A stretch of DNA of 64,000 nt from Blasia pusilla (taxonomy: Eukaryota; Marchantiophyta; Marchantiopsida; Blasiales), in NCBI GenBank assembly GCA_050084515.1, contig CM114271.1:9672001-9736000 (forward strand), written 5' to 3'. The translations under genes and the position numbers were made by a program. The first letter of the stretch is position 1; every line of letters begins with the position of its first letter. Shown here in pieces: positions 35,156 through 46,130 of this stretch. The notes under the pieces are model-generated. The model did not search any database, was not told where the DNA came from, and saw nothing but the letters and a program-made list of their open reading frames with translations.

Positions 35156-36362
35156 AAGAAGATACTTACGTGTTCATGGCATGCATTGCCATCTCCACCG
35201 TCGCCATGTGATGAGGGAATGGATGAAGGACCACTGCCTTCACGCAAAAATGTGCCTCCAAGGAGTTGGGCCGCTCCTCTGCAAACTTGGTCCACGCCAT
35301 GAACCTATGATTTCCATCCCAGATGAAGAAATACAGAATCCTCATCCAGCTGAATTCCGTGCCCTCTACTTGCCTTCTGAAATCCTGGTCTTTCATCCTC
35401 CAGAATGTGTCGAGCTTATCCAAGTCCTCCTCCGTAACCAGGGCTTGGGTTCCATGCTCGTTGTAAGGCTGAACATAGAAGGGAGGAAAGTTGTCGACGT
35501 AGGATGCTATCGCCGCCGATTGTTAAAGCTTCGCGATGTCCTCGTCAGACTGAATTTCACGAACGTATTCCATTGTCCGCAATCGGCAGAGTGGAATCCT
35601 CGGGGCGTTGTGGCCCTCCATGAGTGCCATCTGCTTTACCACCTGTCAGAACCGGGACAAGATCAATAAGCTACACTGAATTCCCAATGAATTGCAATTC
35701 ACATAATTCAAAAAACCCAGATCCTCTCTTACCCGCTCGAAAATTGGGTCGATTTCTTGACCAGCCAACTTGTTTGAGACAGCAGCTGGAAAATCGACAG
35801 GGAACTCGTCGATCCGATAGAGGTCGATGTTTTCCTCCGGGCTTGGAGACGATAATGACCGCTCTCCGTCTTCTTCAGCAATGTCCACCATCTCCACGCT
35901 GGCGGTCCTCATGACCTCATCGTCCGTGATTTGAACTTATGGCGTTTTCGCTATGTTGATTGTGTCCCCGGACTTCATCGGGGACATTTCCCGCATCTCA
36001 GCACTTTCAGTTGGACGGGCAGGGCTGTCGTCAATAGCTATCGCTTTTTCCCTCCTCGCTTTAGCCAATTCTGCTCTCCTCACCGACGGGTCCAGATGCT
36101 TCTTTTCTTTCTCTTCGTCGGCGATCCTTTTCTTCAAGGCCTACGACGTCTCAGCCTCTGCGTTCTGTCTATCAAGCGACTCTTGAACACGTCTTGCAAG
36201 AAGCTCCTGGTTGTGCATCTCCGCTTCCCTTTCCTGCTCCTCGATTTCCTGCTGCCTAATTTCATTTGCCGAACGAGGCCCTGGAGATGCTGACGGAGGA
36301 GTCCTAATGGACTTCGGAGTGAAGCTCCTAGACTTGTTTGCTTGAGCTTTTTTCCTCGTCAT

Positions 36363-37692
36363 TTTTCCCGGAAATGCCTCCACCTATGTCCACGATGAAT
36401 CGCTTGATCAGTCGCCTTGCTGATGTCGAGATGAGTCGCCTTGATGGGTAGCTCGAATCGTCTCGCGATCATTCAGTCGAACTGTCTCACTCTCGTTCCC
36501 TCGTATCGACTCGCGATGACTCGCGGTTTGAAACGCCCCTTGGTATCTGATCAGCTGCTGCGCGGGAGAGAGAGGGATGGAGATCGCGAAATGAGAAACT
36601 GGAAATGAGCAATTTTTCCCTATTTATACTTTTCTAGCCGTTGGGCTGACCGTTGGGTCCCGTCGTCCTTTCGACGGCGACGTGCCGGCCGTTACGGAAG
36701 TCGGGACCTGAAAAATGGCAACCCGTCGGAGTCCAACAGGTTGCGCGCCTCCGCCGTCCTTGGAAGATAACGTGAGGTGCACGAGCAACCGTCGGAGATC
36801 GACCGGTTGAGCGCCTTTGCCGTCTTCGGACAAGAACGCGAGGTACCCGCAACCCGTCAGAGACCAACAGGTTGCGCGCCTCCGCTGTCTTCGGACAAGA
36901 ATGGGGCGTACCCGCGCAACCCGTCGGAGACCGACATGTTGCGCGCCTCCGCCGTCTTCTGACAAGAACAGGACGTACCCGCGCAATCCGTCGATGACCG
37001 TTGGGTTGCACGCTTCCCTCGGCAAAGGTTAACAACACGGGCTTCCCGCGCAACTCGTCGGAGTTCGACAGGTTGCACGCTTCCTTCACGTAAGCGAAAC
37101 AAGGCGAGGCCCTTGCGCAACTCGTTGGAGGGCGACGGGTTGCACGCCTTGCCGTCTTTGGGCAAATAGGTGCGACACACGCGGAACTCATCGGGAACAG
37201 ACGGTTTGCACGCTTCCTTCATGTAAGTGTTACACCGTGAGATAATTGGGCAACCCGGCTGATGCCGACGGGTTGCAAGCCTCCGGCATCTTTGGGCAAG
37301 AAGGAGCGGTATCCGAGCAACTCGTCGGAGAGCGACGGGTTTCCAACTTCGACCATGTTTGCGTTTGAAGGTAAGGCAAAAGCGTGCAAACCGTCCGAAG
37401 CTGACGAGTTGCAGGCTTCGCTTAGCTTGGGTTAATTGTTGAGTTACCAGGACTTCGACGGGTTCCAACAAAATGAAGTGTGCTTCGCAACCCATGTCTC
37501 TGCTTCCCAAATCTGGTAACACTTTGCAACACAATTGAATATGTTGCAAAAGAATTGGGTCCATTGTGTCAGACAATGTCACCTACCGAACTTCATCTTG
37601 TCAGTAAAAATCTGTCAGGAGTATCTGTTTTCCTGTTCACTATAAATTAAAAATTCTCATTCTCACCCTCCTCCCGTACGAAATTTCTGGGA
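36363..37692. promoter_or_regulatory. Divergent spacer between A4 and B3
   Basis: For gene A (minus), TATAAATAGG at 36628-36620 lies just downstream of CCCAACGGTCA and CCCAACGGCTA (36659-36636), both exact MSA-type matches. For gene B (plus), TATAAATTAA at 37641-37650 lies 43 bp before the start codon, followed by TTCTCA repeats. Palindromes fill 36715-37410 between them. The spacer would drive both genes of the element. Confidence 0.6.
36715..37410. repeat. Palindrome array in the A4/B3 spacer
   Basis: About twelve copies spaced near 65 bp, with the same two spacer types as the A1/B1 array, so the two spacers share a recent ancestor. Confidence 0.85.
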
Positions 37693-40600
37693 ATGGATAA
37701 TTATGTGAAGCTCACTTGTGGCAGTCATCTGGCGGCCCTTCCTCAATCAGAAATCATTCGACTGCAAGCTCGTGAGTCTTTCATAGCACTGGATGAAAAT
37801 TTTCTCTCTGTTCGATTTCTTCTCCAAATTGGAACCATCTTTGTATCCAAAGATATTAGGGTGGACGGTACGGAAGACATAATAGGTGAGACAGTCCAGC
37901 AAGTGACTGCAAACCATAAAGTATAGAATCTCCTACCTCTAGCAAATGGTCAATACAAAGTTTACGGCCTACCCGTGAATTTGTCTGTTTCCCAAGTAGA
38001 CGGTGGAGAATTTCCTAGTGCTCCGAGCTCTACGTGTGCAACTCCTAGCTCAGTACATCCGGCTTTGACTCCAACTTCATACGCTCGTATCAATGTAGTT
38101 CTTCCTGAAGAGATTCTGTATGTTATCAACCTCAATGGATCTGTCGAACACCAACCGGGCCCTCTATCCGCCTACTCGTTCCTCTTGCGAGTATCAAGCA
38201 ATAGTTTGCTTTCGTCTCAGGCCTTGAAAATGTTCAAACACATTCTTGTCGACAAGCTGCCCCCCACGTACGATGGTAATTGCATTTTTGAGTTGCCTCC
38301 ACTTGCTGCTCCTGCTCAAAAGAAAGATGGAGGACGCCTGAAGGGTATGGACAGAAAGTCGATTGTCATCGATGGTGCAGGCTTCAACGGACTAGTGCTT
38401 CAATTCCAGATGGTCCTTGGATTGTCTCCCGCCGCCAATGCGTGGGAGCCTTGGAGTATAGAAGTCCAGCATGCCCGTATCTAGAGTGCAACGGGCGAGT
38501 CAATACGTCGCAATTCCCCCCCAAGAATGCAAAAACTCCATACGAGGTCGGTGCCACCATACTGTCGGGAGGCCATCGATGTCCTCATTGTCACGCATTG
38601 CCCTTTTGCATTGGAGCGTGTCCTGCATACATATTTTTCATTGTCCACGACTTGGGCTCCACGTCAGAGTACACAAGGCTGGCAGTTCATGTTGGCTCCC
38701 ACAATCATCCTGTGAACGATGCAATTCAGAGACACATTAAGGAGGATGTGGCGAAGAAAGTTGCCGAGGTCTACAGAAACTCTCCGGGTTCAAAGCCCGG
38801 AGTGATCAAGCTCACAATGGCATCATAAATTTGTGAACAATTGCGTGGAATCCCTGGACAAGGCGAGATCACGGCGGCTAAGGAGAAACAACTCTGGGAA
38901 AATCTCGCATTTCTCGCTAATCCTGAATGCTTCCGGAATTTGCTGCGTCAAATACGAGTTCTGGATGGAAAGACGGCCAAAATGGATGCCATTGCCAGAA
39001 TCAAGGCCAACTACAGATTTCCATTCATTCAGAGATGGCAGTTCATGGGCCAAGGAGGCGAGGGATCCAGGGCCTATGTCTTCAAAATGTCAACCACAGT
39101 CCGTCTGAGTGGCCTCGATCTTATAGATCGAATGAGGGAAGGGAAAGATCTTTACGGCGGTGGGTAAGCTTTGATATTTGCTCTGAGTCTTTGAATGGAT
39201 GGTTGACGATGGGTGCTCACGTTTATGACCATGTGGAGAAGGGACTCAAAACTATATTTGTCTGTGAAGTAAAGGCAGAAGACGTTGGCAGTTTGAAGAT
39301 GTGCTGGTTACTCTTATTGGAGGTGGTGAAGGAAAACAAAAGGCCACCTCCGGAAATTTATGGGTTCATGGCAGATAATGCACAACCTGGGTGGATTGCT
39401 ATTTGGGAAGTGTTATGGGGTGGAGAGGTTCAACCGGAGAGGGAAAGGTCAGATGCTTTATATTGGCAACAGTCTGTGACCCGGTACACCAAATCTTGCA
39501 TCAAGGAGAATAAGAGGACAGAGCATGTCACTCTACTCCAACGCTGCAAGGACAACAAAACCTTGAAGCACGCCATGGAATACCAGGAAGAACTTCATGG
39601 GTAGTGGAGGAAGCATGCGATTGAGGGGGAGTACAAAGAGTTGTGCTCTTGGTTGAGTTGGTGGACTGTACGTATGAGACAATGGGGAAACTTCATGCGG
39701 CAGGTGAGTTCACTATTTTGTCTTGTCAAGCTCACGCTGAGAATTGTTTGTAAAGTTGCAGCTCAGGTTGAGAAGCGTGGGAACTATAGGGATTTCAAAC
39801 CAAAGAAACCAAGCAAGCTGTTGGATGCGACGGGTTTCGCGAGTGTGCAACCCGACGGAAACCGACGGGTTGCATCAAGAATTTTGGTGCAACCCAAGTG
39901 TGCAACCCGACGGAAACCGACGGGTCGTAGAGTCGTTCATGGGATGCCTCGGCCTTGCAACCCGTCTCAATCCGACAGGTTGCAATAGGTGGGTTTAGGA
40001 TTGCAACACGTCGGGACCAGACGGGTCGCAGAGTCGTTCATGGGATGCCTCGGCCTTGCAACCCGTCTGGTTCCGACGGGTTGCAGTAGGCGGGTTTAAG
40101 GTTACAACACGTTGGGACCCGACGGTCGCAGAGTCGTTCATGGGATGCCTCGGGCTTGCAACCCGTCTGGTTCTGACAGGTAGCTTATGTCTTTGATTGC
40201 TGAGTTATTTTTGTTCCCTTCTAACATTGCCGTCGTTGCAGGGATTGAACGTTCATGAAAATGCCCTCTGCCCCAACACAAGTGGAGCAGAAAGTGTTCA
40301 TTCCTCCTGGAGGTTGTCACAAGCATGCCAACAAATTTCACTTGTGGAGGCATGCCAACAAGACCAGGCAAGAGCAATGCTCTGATCTGCAAAGACATCC
40401 CATATCTTCCTCACAAAAGGCATAACAAAAGGAAGGGGGTCGTCGATCTACGAGCTCTATGTCAGGGCGGCTGTGAGATCTGGTGATGAAAAAATGTATG
40501 TGGAAGCCTTCAATCGGTGCGAAGTAGGAACTCCCCTCAAGCAAGACGTACACATTGGTGGGGATATTCGTGGGCGGGTTTCAAGACGTCCTATACAGAT

Positions 40601-41747
40601 GGTGGTAGAGCATTCCGAGCGAGACTCGTGGAGACCAGATAAGTATCTTGACTTCAGGCCGGTGAAGAGGCAGCATCGAGGAACGAATCCAGTGATTGAT
40701 TTGGATGAGGAAATTACGCCGCCCAAGTATTCGGGGACCCCGGACCGCTCCCTAATCCGTGATGGAGTTACTTCTCCAAAATCAGTGAATGTTTTATTTC
40801 AAAAGCCCTCTGTTGCTGGAAGTTCGCAACATCATATCATTGGAGTGGTTCAACAATATGGGATTCCGGTAATGGAGGTGGATTGCAACCTAAAACGGTG
40901 GCATATATCTCGGAGCAACCCAGGACGTGGACCCACCAGCAGGGTAGGATCTGATGGCATTAGGAGAGCATGCGGCACTTTCATAAATAAAAACTGTACA
41001 AGGACAGGACGACCACTGCTTGGGTTTTGGGGACTCAAAACCTTTGATCGTTTCACGAGGACTGAGGATCAATTGAAGTACTTCTTCTGCACAAATGAAT
41101 CTTGCACTTTCCAGAAGTCTTATCCGGCTGCCATTGGAGCTCCGGGCAATACCCCCACGATTTGGCCCAACGCCGTAGGTACGAACTGTACTCAAGACGA
41201 AGTGGACAATCTTACAAGTGCCGGTTTCAGACTCATAGACGGGGGAAGTTTGGATCATGTTCGCATTACATAGACCTTTGCATTTTGTATTCAACCCAAG
41301 ATTGATGTCAACATGTACCCGGAGAAGGTGGATGATCTCAATCCACTATTTCTGTTTGAGTCTAGAAATGGGGTGAAGAGAAACAAAATGTGTAGGCCAA
41401 CGGTGGAGAGAGCAAAGCGAATTGCATAAGCTCGGGAGGCAAAAATAGAGATCATCGCCACGAAAGATGTCCACAGTGGCAATGGAATAGGAAGGATGTA
41501 TTGGGTCAGGAACAACACTGTAAATTTAAGTGTCACAAGGGTGTATGTGGTGCACATCTATTGCTTTCCCATATGTTCATGTGATGACTTTGTCCAAAGA
41601 GAGACAAGTGGAAAAAAATATTTCCCTTGTAAGCACATGTACTATGTATTGCAGGTAGTTGTAAGTGAGTCGGAGGTAGGAGTAGGAATCCACCAACCAA
41701 TTCTGTCCCTCAAAGAAGTGCGAAGTATTTTAAACAAACCACTTTGA
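37693..41747 (+). pseudogene. Gene B copy 3: most complete MULE-like transposase
   Basis: Start MDNYVKLTCGSHLAALPQ at 37693. Exon 1 (to 39703, GTGAGT donor) has a Cys block with GGHRCPHC (38570), then VHVGSHNHPV (38685). The putative DDE core follows (39165-39700): WVSFDIC, IYGFMADNAQPGW, YWQQSVTRYTKSCIKENKR, WLSWWTVRMRQWGNFMRQ. Exon 2 (from 40242, GTTGCAG acceptor) ends in a SWIM finger, CSCDDF ... PCKHMYYVL (41570-41640), and a TGA at 41747. Defects: TAG 37924, a frameshift near 38400, TAA 38826, a 1-base shift near 39160, TGA near 40382, TAG 41271, TAA 41427. MULE transposases often carry a SWIM finger. The exact superfamily is uncertain. Confidence 0.65.
39835..40190. repeat. Palindromes and 101-bp tandem repeat in B3 intron
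   Basis: About eight palindromes, the last ones carried by a tandem repeat of about 101 bp whose units start at 39931, 40032 and 40132 (AGTCGTTCATGGGATGCCTC). B1 has a single such unit, so the expansion is local. Confidence 0.8.
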
Positions 41748-42150
41748 GGATGCAAAATGAGGTTTTAGATTGTACTTTCATTTTTCAAGAACCTTCACTT
41801 TTAGCTTGAACTCTATTCAGCCTAGGGCAAATGGTAGATTGTTTCCGGATCTTGGATGGAAAAAGTGATTGGTTCCACACTTATGATTCCACTGATTTTT
41901 CAGTTTTGTATATTTTGTGCAATTTGCAACCAGTCGGACTCAGATGGGTTGCCAAAATATGGAAGAGAAAAAAGATTTGTGGGAGTGTTTAATAACTGAA
42001 CAAAAAAGTGCAAAAAAATTCACACAAAAAGTTTCCTCTCTTCAACCCAACTGAAACTCTCTTCAAAAAAAAGTATCTATTTCGGTTGAAGGTAGTTTCC
42101 TCTCTCCTCTCTCCTTTCTTCCTTTCTTCCTCTCCTCTTACCGCACCTCC
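41748..42150 (+). other. Gene B3 3' flank and outer end of the large element
   Basis: One palindrome (about 41928-41953), then a thymine-rich to pyrimidine-rich end (AACTACCTTCAACC inverted, then CTCTCCTCTCTCC and TTCCTCTCCTCTTACC). It is the inverted match of the B2 end at 15768-15830. The adjoining sequence is the broken intron of B4. Confidence 0.5.
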
Positions 42151-42390
42151 AACCCATCAGGGTTGAACTATTTGCAGGCCTTGCATACATGCAACTTGCA
42201 ACCCGTCGGAATTCGACAGGTTGCACACTCATGCAACCAGTCGGGTTCCAACGGGTTGCACAAACATTCCTCGTGCATGATGTCACGCTCCAATGGGTAA
42301 TACAAACATTCTTGATGCAACCCGTCGGTTTTCGACTGGTTGCACATTCAGGCAACCTGTCGTATCTAACGGATTGCTTGGTTTCTTCCG
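42150..42390. repeat. Palindromes in the remnant B4 intron
   Basis: Five to six copies, with spacers such as CACAAACATTC. They continue directly from the B4 exon 1 donor. Confidence 0.75.
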
Positions 42391-42517
42391 TTTGAAATCC
42401 CTATAGTGCCCACGCTTCTTAACTTGGGCTGTAACTTTTCAAACAATTCTCAGCATGAGCTCGATAGGACGAAATAATGAACTCACCTGCCATATGAAGT
42501 TTCCCCATTGTCTCATT

Positions 42518-42896
42518 TGTCGTGCGCATACACATCGCTACACAACAACAAAATATCCCTCGGTAGGGAACTCTGGTACCCCTGTACTGCGGACGGAGAC
42601 AATAAGTCGGGAAAACGTAGGCGTAATTGCGCCACATGTCGTAGTGAGACGCGCCTCGCAACATCATCACTCTCCACATACAAGTACTGTTGTACTCGCA
42701 CTCCTGCCTACAAAACAGCAGCTAACCCGGTGCTAATCCCTCCAAAGAGATCTAACACTCGAATACCCTCATCCGGGGTACACCACACAATGGGTGTAGT
42801 ATCCAAGGGTGTCATCGTAGCACTCCCCGCTACCTCGGGTTCCTCGGACTGCCACGCCTGGGTGCATACGCCCGCTCCACGCGGTGATGCACGCAA
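42518..42896 (-). pseudogene. C5-cytosine DNA methyltransferase N-terminal fragment in the retroelement
   Basis: The minus frame reads TPDEGIRVLDLFGGISTGLA, which contains the motif I signature D-L-F-x-G-I-x-x-G of C5 DNA methyltransferases, where S-adenosylmethionine binds. Motif II-like YLYVESD and SLRHVAQLRLRFPDLL follow in the same frame, after a TAG at 42708. The frame ends at the insertion edge, before the catalytic Pro-Cys motif IV. It is in a different frame from the protease (overlap 42830-42896). C5 methyltransferases captured by retrotransposons are known in charophyte algae and dinoflagellates. This fragment fits that pattern but is broken and cannot be active. Confidence 0.6.
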
Positions 42897-43738
42897 GATC
42901 GCGCTAATCGTTGAAGCTCCTCAGTCGAGCCCCACAACGGCACCTCTCCTCCACGGAATGATGCAGCTACCATAACACTCCTCTCCATAGAAATGTCAGG
43001 AACAGGAGTATCCTCTGCATGGACATGTCCCTCAATCAAATCACTAGGCCAAGTGATGGCACTGCTAAATGCTGCTAAGGTCGCCATCTCTCCTGGCCGT
43101 TGCTCGATCACTGCACTTGTGAATCGAACGGGTATTGAGCTAAGGCACCCATCACCTGACTTCCATCCTCGTCTGTAGGACGCTGACTCCTCCCAGTAAT
43201 CCAGGGAAAACCCCATCGGGTATAACACTGCTCCACCAACCAAGACGTCGTAGGACTCAGCATCAGTCACTATCGCCTTGGCGCGCACCACGGACTCATC
43301 TGTAGGATGTCCCGGGCGAATCCTCACCACGACCTCCTCTCGGGTGATATATTGTGTGGTACTTGCTCCACCCAAGGATGTCTGTATCCGAAATGGACAA
43401 CACTCCACATCGGCTCTCGTCAAGCCCAATCCTCTGAATGACGCTTTCCCCAACATCAAGGGTTGCGCTCCTGAATCCAACAAGACGCGTTGCGGACTAA
43501 AAGCTCTACCTCCAAGACTCACCAACTGGAAGACCTCTCCTTGGTTATCCAGAAACACAACACCAGGAGAAGCCATGGCACGCTCTATCGCGGGTCTAGC
43601 GGGCATCTCCGCCATCCTAGCGACATGACCATGACTGCCATGAATCGGCGTGGGCGGCCCGAGCATCCGCTCCAAGGGCAGGTCCATCACCTCCTCTACA
43701 ATCACCTCGAACGTGATGCAGAACTTCAACTCGCTCAC
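42830..43738 (-). CDS. Retroelement aspartic protease region
   Basis: About 300 residues open. VLLDSGAQPLMLGKASFRGL (near residues 85-105) is the retropepsin active-site motif D-S-G-A. Further on, DVLVGGAVLYPMGFSLDYW and GWKSGDGCLSSIPVRF resemble the conserved segment after protease in plant and algal Ty3/Gypsy polyproteins. No in-frame ATG lies at the start (GTG at 43738). It overlaps the gag stop at ATGTGA, which would need a -1 frameshift. Confidence 0.65.
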   Translation of the reverse strand: MSELKFCITFEVIVEEVMDLPLERMLGPPTPIHGSHGHVARMAEMPARPAIERAMASPGVVFLDNQGEVFQLVSLGGRAFSPQRVLLDSGAQPLMLGKASFRGLGLTRADVECCPFRIQTSLGGASTTQYITREEVVVRIRPGHPTDESVVRAKAIVTDAESYDVLVGGAVLYPMGFSLDYWEESASYRRGWKSGDGCLSSIPVRFTSAVIEQRPGEMATLAAFSSAITWPSDLIEGHVHAEDTPVPDISMERSVMVAASFRGGEVPLWGSTEELQRLARSCVHHRVERAYAPRRGSPRNPR

Positions 43739-44376
43739 ATAGTGAAGCGGCCAAAAAAAGCCTCGGCGGGCGTACCTCCCAACGTCACAACATCGGAAGC
43801 AGAAAATAAAGGAGTGCGGTACACAATGGTGGCCGCCCCCAACAACGTGCTCGACACATGCCCCTCATGAGCATCAACAATAGGAGTCGTCGCACTTGCT
43901 TCTCCCATCGCCCTTCGTGCTTGCACACCAACAACATTACCAACTCTCCAGGAACTTTGATGAGGACCCATCGATGAGGTCCTCATCGCTTCGCACAACG
44001 TGAAAGATTGAGGAAGCCTAGTCGTCATCGGCTTCCCCCCCCGTGGATCCAACTCTACGGCGCTCCACGCGTCGTCAAGCTGGGCGGCCTCCATCTGGGC
44101 AACCCCGCACATCCATCCAGGATCCTCTAGATCTCTGGCTGCTCCATATGATGTCGATGCCACGGATCCGGCATCGGGTAACCTCAATGCCATAGCGGCA
44201 ATCTGCTCTTGTAGCTGTTGTATCGAGCGACCATCCGGCCTCACGTCCGGCATCTCCCTCGGCGCGTCTAGGTGGTGGTACTCTACCTCCTCCACAGGCA
44301 ACTCCACCACCCTGTCGGGCAACTCCAACTCCTTGTCCCCCAACGGGACCACCTGGAGCATGATCTCTGGGCCCAC
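43735..44376 (-). CDS. Retroelement gag C-terminal / linker region
   Basis: A 213-residue ORF with a probable coiled coil (SIQQLQEQIAAMALRLP) and low-complexity linker between the zinc finger and the protease. It ends at the TGA that overlaps the protease frame. It is preceded in another frame by the CCHC knuckle, so it is probably the C-terminal part of gag. No specific function can be read. Confidence 0.5.
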   Translation of the reverse strand: MGPEIMLQVVPLGDKELELPDRVVELPVEEVEYHHLDAPREMPDVRPDGRSIQQLQEQIAAMALRLPDAGSVASTSYGAARDLEDPGWMCGVAQMEAAQLDDAWSAVELDPRGGKPMTTRLPQSFTLCEAMRTSSMGPHQSSWRVGNVVGVQARRAMGEASATTPIVDAHEGHVSSTLLGAATIVYRTPLFSASDVVTLGGTPAEAFFGRFTM

Positions 44377-44379
44377 CCG

Positions 44380-45600
44380 GACTGGCTACTCGCTCTGGTG
44401 CCCTCTTTGGCCCTCGGTCCAGACGTAACTCAGGATGTAAACGAAAACACCTGGCGCGTGTATGACCATACCTCTGACAATAGTCACACTGATAACCTCC
44501 TGGTGCAGCACCATCTCCTCCTCCATGTTGAGGCACACGTCCATGACCCTGACGAGTGCAATGCAATACCGATGATGGGCTCCACCACATGACCAATAAG
44601 TAATAGTAGGCGGCTGCTGCTGAGCCGCATATGAAGGCGCAGGTCTCTGTGGCACGGCCTCTCGGTATCCTCCCTGAGCTTGTGGTGCCACAGTCGACCT
44701 ATCTCGGAGTCCACGTTGCTACATAGGTGGTGCAGACAATCGTGACTGCTCTCGCCCAGAACCCATGGTGGCCACGCTCTCCTCCGCCATGTTGCGCTCA
44801 ATGTTCTCAGCGGTCCTAAAAACATCTCTCAACGTAGGGAAGGTGTTCATAAGAAGCACCCCTCCCGCACCCGTGTCCGCAAGGTCCGGTCCAGCATCGC
44901 ATACCATGACTGGATAGCCTGAACCTCTGTCACCCCCCGAGTGGCGTTGATCAACCGGGCGCAGCGAGTGTAAGCCTCACGCAAACTCTCACCCGGCGCC
45001 TCGAAGTCGTGGATGCTCCGCAACTTCTCCGTCACGCACCCCCGATAGCTTGCCCTCAACTCAAGCAAAGAACTCAACCACGAGGGGTTGAACCGGGACG
45101 AACCCGACTAGACGATGCAATCGCTGCTCCCGTGTGAGTGACCCTCCTAAAACGTCACTAGTGGAAGAGGCGAGCCTCTCCCGACTCCTCCTCCTCATCA
45201 TCGGGAACGGCTCCGCCCATGACACATAATGTGGGTCATAGTAGAGCCTACACGCCTCGATCTCACATGCATATCTCGAGAGAACTCATGGTAATCGTCC
45301 ATGGGCGCCCCCTCTAAATCTTTGGAACATACCGTTCCATGTCAGAACGGGTTAAACTCTCTAGAGTTCCCGGCCCGCTGGGAGTCGCACCAACTCCTAA
45401 ACTCTACTATAAAATCGTGCAACTCAATCGTGCCTACTGCACCTGAAAACCTACGCGGTCCTCTACCCTGGTCGTCCATCTCGTACGCCCAACTGGTAGG
45501 ACCACTCACAATGTGTGGCGATGTGCTCACAAACTCCTCTACACCCTCCCCCTCGTCTGACGATGACACAGAAGGAGGTCGAGGTGGTCCCTCACGTGGA
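44380..45600 (-). pseudogene. Retroelement gag with CCHC knuckle, frameshifted
   Basis: Gag-like pieces follow each other on the minus strand in several frames: RRFSGAVGTIELHDFIVEFR (near 45470-45400), LRSIHDFEAPGESLREAYTRCARLI (near 45020-44950), SWYAMLDRTLRTRV (near 44910-44870), and CDYCQRYGHTRARC (near 44490-44450), a C-x2-C-x4-H-x4-C knuckle. At least three frameshifts separate them, so no functional gag remains. Confidence 0.6.
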
Positions 45601-46054
45601 GACCCTCGAAACCTCGCGCCACTCCGCGTAAAACCTCTAGAGCTACTCTCGGGTTCACCACCTCGCCTCTTAAAGTCCCGAACAGACTCCGTGATGACCC
45701 TCGTGCCCCTCTCACCCGATCACTCTGAACCTCGTGAGGAATCCCTCAATCACTCATCCCAAACATGCGGCACTCGATCTACACTCTCTCTCCCCGAGAC
45801 GTGTAACGTGCGGCAACACGCGGCGTGGTGCGGCAAATCGACCAGGCTATCATCTCATCGACAACCTACCCTCAACACCGGACATCCCACATAGGTCTAT
45901 GTCCCCTAAACCACATACATAAATGATGCTCTCAGCATCCACACACCCAATATCCCCAAATAAATCCCAGAATCCCTCACACGTGCAGGGTAAAGGACCA
46001 AAATGGGTAACCTGAACACATGTCGATGTCGCTCCTCAGCAACTGCAAATCTCA

Positions 46055-46130
46055 TAGTCGATCATATACTCAAAATCGATCATATACTCATAGTCGATCA
46101 TATACTCAAAGTCGATCATATACTCAAAAT
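46055..46130. repeat. 18-bp tandem repeat in the retroelement LTR
   Basis: Four tandem units of AGTCGATCATATACTCAA with few changes, inside the LTR-like region. Such repeats often vary between copies. Confidence 0.8.

Larger units (their letters stand above)
31516..36362 (-). pseudogene. Gene A copy 4: ParB/methyltransferase-like, nearly full exon set
   Basis: Start MTRKKAQANK at 36362. Exon 1 (36362-35733) is a Lys/Glu/Arg coiled coil and an acidic tail with a GTAAGA donor. Exon 2 (35642-35170) is the ParB-like segment, open throughout (YVQPYNEHGTQ, FFIWDGNHRFMAW, AHFCVKAVVLHPFP). Exon 3 (34535-32520) is the long middle, a basic linker, and motif IV as LLIADLPSRLRLW near 32800. Exon 4 (32052 to about 31800) holds motif X (GGREKLPALMQTLI) and motif I. 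It is broken by a telomeric repeat at 31770. The last block (31617-31516) stops at gene X. It is the most complete A copy, with few stops (for example 36140 and 35930). It diverges from B3. Confidence 0.65.

Noticed and set aside
45301-45922. Plus-strand ORFs opposite the retroelement gag (also 42508-42975 and 43490-43870)
   Set aside because: The gag, protease and methyltransferase motifs are all on the minus strand. The plus-strand frames show no family features.
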